The notes below the pieces were generated by a model. That model made no database searches, had not been told where the DNA came from, and was given only the letters and a program-made list of their open reading frames with translations. The position numbers and the translations under genes are program-made. From assembly GCA_964036665.1 (NCBI GenBank), contig OZ038529.1, positions 17,864,060 through 17,928,059 on the forward strand: a stretch of 64,000 bases of DNA, read 5' to 3'. This stretch comes from Gordius sp. MW1 (lineage: Eukaryota > Nematomorpha > Gordioida > Gordea > Gordiidae). This document shows positions 22,882 to 33,514 of this stretch, one piece after another; position 1 is the first letter of the stretch, and each line of letters starts with the position of its first letter.

Positions 22882-25174
22882 CTCCTCACAAAATTTCAAG
22901 TTTATATAATCGCCTTGGCAATACAACCCTGGGATGATACTGACAATAATAAAATATCAAATTTAATGGTTTAAAATAATATATTAGGTTATGTTTACAC
23001 ATAGGTTCAAGTGATAACGCTATTCTGTAAATGTAACGAATTCTGTTATAAAATTATTAATAAGTTTTATTCAAAATCTTTGTAGTAGTCGTTATTAGCA
23101 AAACGTCTTGATACATATTTTTAATAATGCATACTAGTTCATCAAGCATGTCCTTCTTCTAAGAGAATATCCTTTGATATAAGCAGCATCTTTGCATGGT
23201 GTCCACGGCCCCCACGTACTCCAATATCCTACATTCTTTTCTATTCTATTAATCACTTCGTTCGAACAAGTCCCTTTGTAGCACATCTTTAAATATATTA
23301 GCATATATTGCGCAACAATCTTGCATAAAAGAGTGAGAATATTTTTCGTATAAATTACTTTAACATTTATATCTTTTTAAGTGTATAATAATTTACAAAA
23401 CGATTAAGCTACATATATTGCTCTTGCTGCACAATATGACAAAAAACCTTAATATGGAATACTAGTAATAGAGACATTTAATAGAACCTACCGGATGTCT
23501 AGGCCAATTTACAAAGCTTTTCATTTCTTGGATTAAATTTCCGCATGGTGTGCCATCCAAAGGTGGCTCTCCTCGCGTTGCAAGTGAAAGTGAACGTCGA
23601 CAGACCAATTTTACGCAAGATGTTTTCTGTTAAACTTATTATTAAATGCATAAAAGGTGAACACTTGCCAAATAGTCGACATCGAAATCAATTCCAAAAT
23701 TTGTTTGGCATTGCTTTTTTAAAGGCAAAATACTTCCAGCTAATGGCAAATATTCATTTTTGGAATAATGGCTCCGTTTAGTCAACATGGAGTTTTGATA
23801 AAAACCCACTTGGTTTTGATGATAGGTTTGCGTGAGATAACATCCACCTTCGCTCCTAATATTATTTACAACAATTTAAATAAAATAGTTTACTATGTGG
23901 CTCAATCGTCAAAGTGTTTAAAAAAATAAATATATCTTTAAAATTGATAGTAATAGCTTGTTAGAAATACCTGAGTGAATCGGTAATGGATTCGGCACTA
24001 CAATTAGACCATAAGGAATTCTGGCTACTCAACGTAGACGGTTCCATAATTCCTTGCAGCATTTTATTATTACACGAAGTTTGAACATCGTGTTTGGCCG
24101 TTAACCTAGCAAATATTACTTCATTTATATTTATTGAGAGTTTTTCTATGCCTATTCTAAAGACATCATGCCGGTCACAACCCTTAAATTAATTACAACC
24201 ACCTCAAATTGCGATGACAATGAAAATCAATTTTTGTTCAAATCCTCAACCGCTTTATGGGCACTATAAATACAAGAATTAGTAAACATGATATTATTAT
24301 TAGAGCTAACTTCTAATGATCTGATTTTTTGTTTACATTATTAAGATAGATCAATATTATATGAATAATGATTGAGGAGTTATTACGTGTGTCCGATTTC
24401 ATGAGCGATAATTCTGGCAGTATCATACCCCAAATATTGAACCAAAATCAAACTTCCATTTTTTTCGCAAGTATATCCCGTAGTGTAACCTTAAAATATA
24501 TAATTAATCAATAAAAAAGCTATTTTTATTACATAACAATTATTTTATAAAATTAATAATTTAAATTAATAATGTGGACCTTGACAAAAAAAAATCGATA
24601 TTTAAAGCGTTGTACTGGAAATCATTTATTTAATTAATAAGCGGTAAATTAATAAATTATTACCTTTGTAACCCCAGCGCTCTTCTAAATTACTAAAAAA
24701 TAGTATAAAATGTGTAGCGTATATAGTTGCGTACTTTAATAGAAAAATTCCAGTATTATGGTGATTTGTTTTAAGTGTATAAAACAATGTTTTAAAGGAT
24801 TTGTAAAGCGAAAGAACACTTTGCTTATCGTCTGCGTATATGTGCTGAAACAAATAATTGTATTTTATCATAGTGGAACTTATTTACCATATCTTTAAAC
24901 CGAATATCGGTTAATTTAAATTTAATATGACATTTTATAGTTGGATGTGACATAATGTTTTGTACCTAAATATGGTTTGCCTATAATTGTACTAAATTTT
25001 AGTTTACCAATGTTTCTATTTGCTTATAAAAGTTGAGCGATGGGATTTGTTTCAATATTTGGACATTTTTAGCGTACAATTTTGGATCCCACTCTTTAGG
25101 AACTACCAGTATAGCGCTTATAACATATGGTCCAGTTAAACGAGTCGGGGAAATCTGTTGCGAGCTACTTAAAC
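22882..25174 (-). CDS. Second ADAMTS-like metalloprotease, inverted paralogue, 5' end not found
   Basis: Exons in transcript order: 25174-25008, 24965-24888, 24844-24664, 24489-24387, 24105-23971, 23855-23663, 23626-23492, 23286-23135, 22939-22882. All have GT-AG edges and one open frame. It aligns exon by exon with the plus-strand neighbour: LTGPYVISAILVVPKEW, VQNIMSHPTIK, YADDKQSVLSLYK, the zinc motif HEIGHTLTAKHD, Met-turn GIMEPS, LWSNCSAESI, LPLAGSILPLKKQC, GEPPLDGTPCG, MCYKGTC, then thrombospondin WSTWGPWTPC. Intron phases match at every shared junction. The plus gene has one extra intron (16348-16481) that falls inside this gene's third listed exon. The usual glycine of HExxHxxGxxHD is threonine here; the three histidines and the glutamate remain. 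I found no signal peptide, prodomain or terminal exons. The gene may extend past 25174 or be truncated. The last listed exon is the least certain. Confidence 0.8.
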
Positions 25175-25607
25175 CTTAATATTTGGAGTCATAGAAAATA
25201 TGTATTATTAACAAATCTATAACATATCAACATACATAAGTTAAAAATATCCTTTCTTATAAAATTATTGATAATTATCAATACAATATTGTTGGCTGGA
25301 AATATTTAAGTTCAGAACTTATCAAATTTTCAGATCCTGTTATGGTTTTTTAATAACTAAAAAAACAATGGAAAAGCTGTTTCATCTACCGTATTAAGTC
25401 ATTTTGAGTGTTAATACAGTATATTTATATTCAGACTTGGACTGTCTAAACTTCTCTATTTTGTAGAAATCCGCTATTTAAAAACCTATGATAAATCCAT
25501 TCCTTATATAAATTTAAAGCATTATAAATCATTATAATAATAGCACATTAGATTATGCCTAGTTATTTACAATGGGTATATTATAAACAATAATAAAATG
25601 TATGAGA
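25175..25607. other. Region upstream of the minus-strand protease fragment
   Basis: Prodomain and signal-peptide exons of the minus-strand protease should lie here or beyond. I searched by eye for the neighbour's exon 2 and 3 motifs and found none. The sequence is AT-rich and otherwise featureless. Confidence 0.3.
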
Positions 25608-25769
25608 TAGTGTTTTAAAAACGTAGCAAACCAAAGATTTTATGGTCTGTTTCTCTTAGTCGCATAAATAGATAAAAGGTTTAACCAAAAATCCTTCGGT
25701 CTATTTATGTTTAGTCGACTAACACCAAAGGCTGACCAAACAAAACCCAGCCCCGTTTTTACAACACTA
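25608..25769. mobile_element. MITE sharing termini with the 4.4-kb foldback element
   Basis: The left end TAGTGTTTTAAAAACG and right end CGTTTTTACAACACTA are inverted repeats. The right end continues as CAACACTAGTACG, exactly as at 11090-11102. The flanking octamers are similar but not identical. It has the size of a MITE mobilised by the same transposase as the foldback element. Confidence 0.7.
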
Positions 25770-27260
25770 GTACGAATAAGCAAAATTAGGTTTTTATATC
25801 AAACTTCAATGTTCTTAGGGTTACATTTAATTTGACACTGAAGAATTATTTGAACAATTTTTAATATTTAAATATACATTTTTAGTTGTAAGAAAATTAA
25901 ATTTATAGGTTGAGAATATATTGTTAAGCACTAACATCGAAAAATTATATTGAAAGGATTGACTATTAGTTATTATGGAAATCACCGTCTATTTGCGATG
26001 CTCTGCAAACCTGAGTACCGTTCACTTCTATGCCTAAAACTTAGAACAGAGCAATACAGTTATCTGCGAAACACATTTTTTCTATATTAATATTTCGAAT
26101 GAAGATAAACATGCTAATTTATTTTATTTAAACTCAAATAAAAACTTAATAAGAATTCTTTTTTGAATTATAATTTGAAGCTGCGAAGGACCTTTCTACC
26201 GATATGCTTCCTTTTCAATTTTAATGTGTTAATGATCTCAAAAAATAATTTTTTTTAGGTAAATCACATAAAACAAGGCTACAGCCCGTATAAATTTTAA
26301 TAACTTATAGGTTATAGCTGTATCTAGCTAAAGATTATACATGATTAATGTTAAAGCTTTTAAGATATACATAAAATTCGGTGAGTTTACCTATTTTTTT
26401 TATAGAATACAATTGAAATAGCAATACAATATTAAAAACCCTGAACATTGATTTTGTATTGGGACAATAGCGAATATTTTATGATTAAACTTTAAAATCA
26501 TATTTCATTAATGTTGCAAAACAGCACACTTCATTTGTTTTTTAGGCCCTACTTCCCTGGAAGAAGTTTATTTACATAACAGCTAAAGGTAAGTAATTCC
26601 TAAAATGATACATTTGTATGAAGGAAGTGCGCGCTTGTAAACAAGCAATAGTCTAGCCTTATTACATCATATTAGTCATTCTACAATTAATCTAATTATT
26701 TTAATTTAAATTAAGTTTTCGGAAAAGTACTACACAAATGTCTAGACCCGCTAGATTGATCGCCAAATCTGTGTGACACATTTGATCATTTATAGATAAG
26801 TAGTTAAAATGGAACCACATTATGTACACGGGTACAATTCTAACAACTTAAAATATATTTTTTGGTGTGATTTAATTTAGATTAAGGGATCAGGTATACA
26901 GAGAATTCATAAAATATCTGAAGGGGAGTCGCTAAAAAATTTAATTATTAAAAGGTATTATATTAAGCTATTTTTAATATACAGTATTTTTAAACAAGCT
27001 TAGTGCATTATTTTTATAGTGATGCGGAAAATCCGAGAAAAATCTCGAGCTTTCGAAGACTTTGAAGAATCAAGTGAGTTTTGCCAAGAGACGAGACTTT
27101 ATCATCGAAATCTCAGCTTTAAAATTTCTTTATTAACCATCATAAAGTATTTAGCTGTGTGTTTTTTAATTTACGATTCACATTTATGATGTAAATTTTA
27201 AATTAATATAATTGGAATTACTTTGATGTTGGGTAGTTTACACACAAATATTAATAATTT
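25770..27260. other. AT-rich stretch with one hAT end fragment
   Basis: No gene is supported. About 27017-27110 starts with TAGTGATGCGGAAAATCCG and matches the terminal sequence of the 1.66-kb non-autonomous hAT at 41733-43395. Around 25980-26060 are short open frames with weak LINE-like flavour on the minus strand, too little to call. Confidence 0.4.
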
Positions 27261-27261
27261 T

Positions 27262-27833
27262 AGCCTTAAATATGAGTGGGCTTGGGTCGGGGCGGATGCG
27301 GCGGCCCGACCCAAGGCCCGAGCCGGCCCTGAATTGAACTAAAGCAGATTAATCTTTTATAAAATAGGTTTTAAACAAACTCAACTCAATAAATATTTAT
27401 CTTCGCACAGCCTACTTTATATAGCTTCCAAAATTTAGCTTTTTCCCCTTATCTACTATGGTATAACTGACCTGAATTGCAAATCTTGTTCTAATATTTA
27501 AATAGATTCATAGTAGCTGTTACAATTTTAATAATAAGATTAGTAAATTTGTTTAAAAAGTTTTTCATTTTGAACTGTTAAAAATATTTTTTATATAAAT
27601 TTTTAGCTTTAAATGATTAGCTTAATAATTGTAACGAGTGAAAGATTTTTTATCTCAAACTTATCCTAGTTGTAAATTACGAGTATTAACAATTTTTCAA
27701 AAATTTTATTTAAAAAAACGGGTCGGGCCAAAAAAAAAATTCGGGCTCGGGCCGGGCTCGGGCAAAAAAATTGAGAAGTCGTGCTCGGGCCGGGCCCTGG
27801 CAAAAGAAATTTTATTTTGCAGGGCTCTAATTG
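27262..27833. repeat. GGGCC-rich repeat pair
   Basis: Two GC-rich islands in AT-rich DNA (about 27285-27335 and 27720-27830) consist of cgggccgggctcggg-type strings. The right one ends in 'ttttgcagggctct'. Similar strings occur at 38560-38645, 60860-60905, 62100-62225 and 62880-62995, often beside a TTTGCAGGTCTCT terminus. This points to a dispersed non-autonomous DNA transposon family with a GC-rich subterminal region. Confidence 0.5.
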
Positions 27834-28111
27834 TAGTGTTGTTAAATTGCTTACTCGCTTCAACTCTGGAAGCGAGCACGAATATTGCGTTGTTTAAAAT
27901 GCTCGTAAATCGTGATCTGTGTATGCAACTCGGTGTACGAGTCAGTACAGTAGCATATAAAAATGCTCGAGAGGCGGAGACGAAACAGAAAAATCTGTTC
28001 AAGCAATGTGCAGATTGCCTGAACAGAGAAACTCGAGTTAAACAACTCAGTGTGCGTGCTTAAGCAAAACACGAAGTGAGTAGTCCTCACGCGATCATTT
28101 TACCAACACTA
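27834..28111. mobile_element. hAT-like MITE with TAGTGTTG ends
   Basis: The left end TAGTGTTGTTAAATTG and right end ATTTTACCAACACTA are inverted repeats 278 bp apart. The interior, with 'agtagcatataaaaatgctcgagaggcg' type sequence, recurs at about 36890-37060, defining a family. Target duplications are not clear. The 141-codon frame over this region is a product of the repeat. Confidence 0.65.
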
Positions 28112-29152
28112 GTCTGATGAGATGATATTTTAAATCGGTGGTTAATTAATTGAAACAATTATATAAATTTGGCTGTGATGGCCAAGATTTTTTAGGCACA
28201 TCATCAATTCCATGCCTGCATAACGATTGCCTTCATAAGCATTAGATTAAATCATGAGTCTACTAGTATGCTAGAACTCATGGTACACCTTTGAAATTCC
28301 TAAGCTACAAATAACATTAAGCACTTGTATTATCAATTACATTCACTTTCACATTTTAAATGTAGAGTTGGCAAGTGAATTCTAATCCACTGAATTTTCT
28401 CTGCTTTTTTGCATTGAAATATATGAGCATAAGCTATAGTAATAAAAACATTTGAGTTACAATATTTAAAAATAAAACTATTAAATATTTTGGGACATAA
28501 TATGGGGTCTTACAAACGTTTACTATTTAAATTTAAAATTATGTTATATAATTGTATATGTGCAATTTATTAAAAACCTCAAAACTCATATGTTCCTATT
28601 TAAGCAACAATGCTACTTTAATTGGTGTTTTTAAAATATAAGTACTTATGTTTAAAATAATGATAAAAAGAATCCACTCGTACCTTTCGGATATCTATAA
28701 TAAACATGCGATTGATTCTTTAGGAACGAACTGATGATGACGGTTATATCAGAGGATTAAAACTCTTGTCTTAAATTATTTATCCAAAGACTTTACAATG
28801 GTATCTAAGGGTCGCTGCAAGTTAAAACACATAAATGACACGTTTATAAAGGTTTTTGAATTTAAACATTTTTTTATAAATACATTCATTTAAATTAATT
28901 AGTAGAAAATTTAGATAGTCTTGAAAATTTTTAAAAGTCAAGAAATGCCGAGATGTATCGTAGAGACGAGATCTAAACACTATCCTCTAATATATCCTGA
29001 ATAAATCTTTCCTCCCCCCCCCCCCCCCGCCTCTATCTTTGTGAATTATGGGAGTTTTTACACTAAGTCCCATCAAGGAATCACGAGATTGCATATTTAT
29101 ATACCTTCGCGATCGCGATTGAAAATAAATTGAGGATATATCTTATGCATCA
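28112..29152. other. AT-rich stretch without recognisable features
   Basis: I see no gene or family repeat. A 14-C run lies near 29015. Ordinary AT-rich filler occupies the rest. Confidence 0.4.
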
Positions 29153-31176
29153 CTAGATGAACCCGGCAATCGTTGTTTTGCCATTTACCCGGGTGTATTA
29201 GCAGAGGATAATATCATATTAGCCTTGTCCGAGTCGGGCGTCGTCTCTGCACATTCACCTGGTCCGTAGTCCCTAAGTCTGGACCATTTACAACCACTAC
29301 CCTGTACCACAATCGCGTTGGGCGTCGGGTTGAACGTGCAGGTCTCTACCCGCAACACATCCCCTTTCGAGCCATCCGTATCTCCCTCTCTTCGTAATAC
29401 TATAACTATGAATTTCACCTGGTTTATACATACCACATAACATGTCGCAGTAATGATACCACATAACAGGCCGCAGCAATGATATATTGGTAGGACGGGT
29501 GATCATCGCAATGCGAGAGGATATATGACATTTTTGGTTTTTCCATCAGGTGCGAAAATGAACAGATTCCTCGGTGTGCCAACTCTGGAGCAAGCAACAT
29601 ATATGTGAAAAACATGGTTTTTCCAAATTCAATCCAGCAACGCTCAGTGATTGTCCTTGGGTTTTATTAATTGTAATTGCAAAAGCTAGGCGCACAGGTA
29701 AATGTAGGCGTTTGAATTCGAAGGCCAATCGGTTGGAAGCATTGGCATGCGCGGAATCAGTACAGCTTCTCCTTTACTTTTGCCGCAGATTATTGTCGCT
29801 TTAATGACGTTTGGCAGTAGTTGTTTTACAACAAGTCTGATTCCGTTACACAGCTTAGGTGGATTTAAATTGCGAAGGATCATTATAGGTGAGCGAATTT
29901 TCAGAGTCAATTTGTGAGGTGGCATTCGATGGTACCAATGAATTTAGAAATTCAGTTGGATAATTCACCGCCTGATCTGCATCGATAACTGTGTCAACAG
30001 ATGTGTATGTAAATGGTTCACCGGGAATGTTCAATAGGATGCGATTATTTATTTTGTTGACGTCGTCATTCTTCGGAGCCATGATTGCCCGTTCACAAAG
30101 CCAGTCGTGATTGTGAAGTTAATAGCAATTTCCGGGAACACCATATTTTCGACATCTTCAATTGATGACTATATTTTGCAAAAGTGCGATGGAAATGATA
30201 TTTCGTGCGTTGTGGATTCAATTGGAAATTTACCGTTTCCCAAGTCCAACAGTTGATTGGCAAATGGTTGCGCCGAAGCATCTTGAAGTAAATGAACACG
30301 CATGTTGGTGGTTAGCGTGATTATCTTCACACTTCTCCAAAGATATGACGCTTTCAGGCAAGCATTGAGCTCATCAGAGGGTGTTGACTTTGGGATGACT
30401 GGCAAGGTTTGACGGAAGTCGGCTAGCAGCAAGAGAGCTCCTCCCATTGGACGTGCAATCTGTCTCAAATCTCGGAGTGTACGATCCAGCGCCTCGAGTG
30501 CTTTTTTATGTGCCATCCTACATTCATCCCAAATGATGATTCACGATGTTGAGGAGTTTCAGCAGCTCTCCTTGTTTTATCTCTTTTTGATTTAGGTATT
30601 ATTCTGCCGAATAATTCTTTTCGCATTGGCATTTGTATAACTTTTCAATTCGTAAAAATATATATTGACTATGATCTATATAAAGTACTGCAATATAAAA
30701 ATTCGTTTGGTAAAGCATACATGCAATAAATTGCTGATTTATTAAATAGTAAATTTTATTATTAATGCAAAATAGTTGATTATTTTACCTCAATTATGTT
30801 GGAATTTTAGGGCATATATGATGATAAAGCGGTTATTGAAGTAAAAATAAAACTTGATGTCTATATGTTCTACTTCTATTGTTCTATTTCCGTATACAGT
30901 GCAACGCGTACGAATCTAACATAACGCGTTCGTTAAATACCGAATACAACATAACGCGTTCGTTAAATTGTGTTGTTGTTTACAAAAGTTGAGAACCACT
31001 AAACTGTTCTCGAAAACTACTGGACCGATTTGGCTCGAAAAAATCTTAAAACATGCTCCGGAGTGTCAGGAATAATCTGTGAAATTTTGAGCCAAATAGG
31101 TCCGGTAGTTTTCCAAAATTGGCGGCATATATATATATACACACACACAAACATAGTTTCATTTTTATATATAAGA
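29153..31176 (-). mobile_element. Helitron 1, decayed autonomous copy
   Basis: On the minus strand it begins TCTTATATATAAAAATG (31176 downward) and ends with a hairpin (GGCAA ... TTGCC) followed by CTAG at 29153, next base T. These are the standard Helitron start, terminal hairpin and CTRR end. It encodes a broken helicase. The start directly abuts the CTAG end of Helitron 2. Confidence 0.85.
29185..30545 (-). pseudogene. Helitron Pif1-type helicase remnant
   Basis: Minus-strand frames give Pif1/Helitron helicase motifs in order. First comes IIWDEC (Walker B, about 30540), then MAHKKALEALDRTLRDL, LLLADFRQTLPVIP, ITLTTNMRV, ILLNIPGEPFTY, PPKLCNGIRLVVK and AFAITINKTQGQSL. The frames shift several times and the Walker A part and the replication initiator (Rep) domain are missing, so the protein is dead. 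Confidence 0.88.
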
Positions 31177-31500
31177 CTAGATGAACCCGGCAAACGTAGT
31201 TTTGCCATTTACCCGGGTTTTTTAGATTATGTTGGAATTTTAGGGCATATATGATAGCGGTTATTGAAGTAAGAATAAAGTTTGATGTCTATATGTTCTA
31301 CTTCTATTGTTCTATTTCAGTATACAGTGCAACGTGTACAAATACTCGAAAACTACTGGACCGATTTGGCTTAAACAAATCTTAAAACATGCTCCGGAGT
31401 GTCAGGAATAAACTGTGAAATTTTGAGCCAAATCGGTCTGGTAGTTTTCCATAATTGGTGGCGGCATATATATACACACACACACACATAGTTTCATTTT
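30780..31500. repeat. Shared Helitron 5' region, two tandem copies
   Basis: 'attttagggcatatatgat', 'gatgtctatatgttctactt' and 'actactggaccgatttggct' occur in the same order near 30810-31090 and again near 31230-31360. These are the homologous 5' halves of the two abutting Helitrons. Confidence 0.85.
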
Positions 31501-31511
31501 TATATATAAGA
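31177..31511 (-). mobile_element. Helitron 2, non-autonomous copy joined to Helitron 1
   Basis: This 335-bp element reads TCTTATATATAAAAATG from 31511 and ends GGGTTCATCTAG at 31177 on the minus strand. The base before TC is A. The base after CTAG is the first T of Helitron 1's TC. It carries no coding sequence. Confidence 0.85.
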
Positions 31512-31692
31512 TTATATAAAATCATAAAATAAGAATGTAGACTGTCCCTACTTTAATTAATTTATTGGTTATTTTAATTAATTATTCCCTTTCATTTATA
31601 ATAAAACTTATGTAATTCAAAAATATAATCCATAATTTATTTCAAAATCACCGAAAAAAAGTTTTAAAAATCTAAAAAAATGCAATAAGAGA

Positions 31693-33222
31693 CATGGGCC
31701 ATTCCATGACAAATCAAAACGTTTTCGACCGACCATTTCAGATCAGAATAATTTTTGGTGAGGGTGTAGGGCTCATTTATTAGATTAATTTCTGAAAGTT
31801 TTAGCCATTTTGGTCCAATACTTTTTAAGTTATAGACGTTTAAAGGGCCAAAATCATGGTCGGGAGCGTTTTATGGATTTTCCTATTTTTGTCGTATTTT
31901 TGAAAGTAATTGCGTTATTCACTCAAATTTTGATGCATTTTGTTCCTAAAAAATTTCTCTATCGAAATAATTTAACCAAAAACCTCAAACTTTTGCGGTT
32001 AATTTTTTGTGGTAAAATTAATGAAAAATCATAAAAACATATTTCTCCGGTATATAAAATCACCAATTTCATAATGTGAACTCCTTTATGACCCATTATC
32101 ATATTTCAATCATAAAAAGTTTAAAAGCGGCTACCTGATAATCAAAAATTCAAAAAATTACATTTCCCCTAAAAATATTTATAGATGGCGCTATAATCAA
32201 TAATCACAATGACATATTATGATGTTTGTTTATTATCAAATGCAAATTTATAAAAAATATATGGTAAATAAATAATATTGGAATAAAAATAAACTTAAAT
32301 TTGATATTTTTTTCTGCGCAATTGGCAATTATCCGAGTTTGAAAATTAGATCTTGAATTTTAACTTAAATGATATAGGGGTATGCTAAAATTAACATGAG
32401 GTTGAAAATATAAATAAATACTAATATGATGGCAAAATTGCTCATATGTTTTTATTTTTGTACTGATAATCCATGCTAAAAATAAAAAATTTATGCAGGA
32501 TGAAAGGTATTTTAAAAAAAATTTCTTGCTAGTTGTGACCATTTTTTATTTTAATTAAACCTAAAGTTATTTCAAACTCGGTTACTTGCCCATCGCGTAG
32601 ATAAAAGTTAAAAATTTAAGGTGATTTTTAATCCAATATTATTTATTTACAATACATTTTTTAAAAATTTGCTATTTGATAAAAAACAAACACCATAATA
32701 TGTTCTTGTGATAATTGGTTATACCGCCATCTATAAATATTTTTTTGGAAATGCAATTTTTTCTAATTTTTGACCATCTCGTAGCCGCTCCCAAACTTTC
32801 TATGATTGAAATATGATAATGGGTCATAAAGGATTTCACATTGTGAAATCGGTGATTTCATATACCAGAGAAATATGTTTTTATGATTTTTCACTAATTC
32901 CACAAAAAATTAACCGCAAAAACTTGAGGTTTTTGGTTAAATTATTTCGATAGAAAATTTTTTAGGAACAAAATGCATCAAAATTTGAGTGAATAATGCA
33001 ATTACTTTCAAAAATATGACAAAAATAGTAAAATCCGTAAAACGCTCCCGAACATGATTTTGGCCCTTTCCATAACTTAAAAAGTATTGGCCCAAAATGG
33101 CTAAAACTTTCAGAAATTAATCTAAAAAATGAGGCCTACACCCTGACCAAAAGTTATTCTGATCTGAGATGGTCGGTCGAAAATCGTCTTTTTTTACGAA
33201 TCGACATGGAATGGCCCACATA
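31693..33222. mobile_element. 1.5-kb palindromic element with GGGCCATTCCATG ends
   Basis: The left end ATGGGCCATTCCATG and right end CATGGAATGGCCCA are inverted. The similarity continues inward for about 650 bp on each side (left to about 32345, right from about 32565), diverged by scattered changes. For example 'agatggcgctataatca' on the left mirrors 'ttataccgccatct' on the right. The unpaired centre is about 220 bp. No transposase is present. Confidence 0.85.
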
Positions 33223-33230
33223 TGAATTTC

Positions 33231-33413
33231 CATGGACGTAGCCAGGGGGGGGGGCAAGGGAGGCGGCTGCCCCCCCCCCCCCTAATTTACGAGAAAAAAA
33301 AATTTCCAATGCAAAAACTTTTAAAAATTAAACACTTTTTGTTTTGCCCCCCTCTAATTGAACTTTTAAACGTTTTGCCCCCCGCCCTAATGCAAAACCT
33401 GGCTACGTCCATG
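33231..33413. mobile_element. hAT-type MITE, copy 3 of the CATGGGCGTAGCCAGG family
   Basis: The ends CATGGACGTAGCCAGG and CCTGGCTACGTCCATG are flanked by the perfect 8-bp duplication TGAATTTC (33223-33230 and 33414-33421). It inserted just beside the right end of the palindromic element. The interior again has G-runs and C-runs near the ends. Confidence 0.93.
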
Positions 33414-33514
33414 TGAATTTCGCTTTCATTATTGAACGAAGGAGAAGAAGATTTGATTTTTAAGGGTTATGAACTCTAATAATTAAGCGAGGTGAGCTAA
33501 AACAATATAAGCAT

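Noticed and set aside
22880..22945. Alternative acceptor CCCAG at 22934 for the ninth exon of the minus protease
   Set aside because: Joining there makes a TAG stop at the junction; the upstream acceptor GTCAG gives an open frame and the right phase, so it was preferred.
23134..23136. TAG as the true end of the minus protease
   Set aside because: A donor (TA|GTATGC) lies at exactly the position and phase of the paralogue's splice, so the stop is probably intronic. It cannot be fully excluded.
26541..26945. Possible plus-strand spacer-domain exons (ALLPWKKFIYITAK, IKGSGIQRIHKISEGES)
   Set aside because: Splice edges look fair, but the phases do not join (phase 1 into phase 0). The resemblance to an ADAMTS spacer is weak, and the minus-strand gene lies between them and the plus gene.
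27018..27075. Possible exon SDAENPRKIS... following a good acceptor
   Set aside because: It begins TAGTGATGCGGAAAATCCG, which matches the terminal sequence of the hAT at 41733-43395. It is a transposon end, not an exon.
27638..28090. Four overlapping frames of 65-141 codons on both strands
   Set aside because: They cover a MITE and a GGGCC repeat; overlapping frames on both strands point to non-coding DNA.
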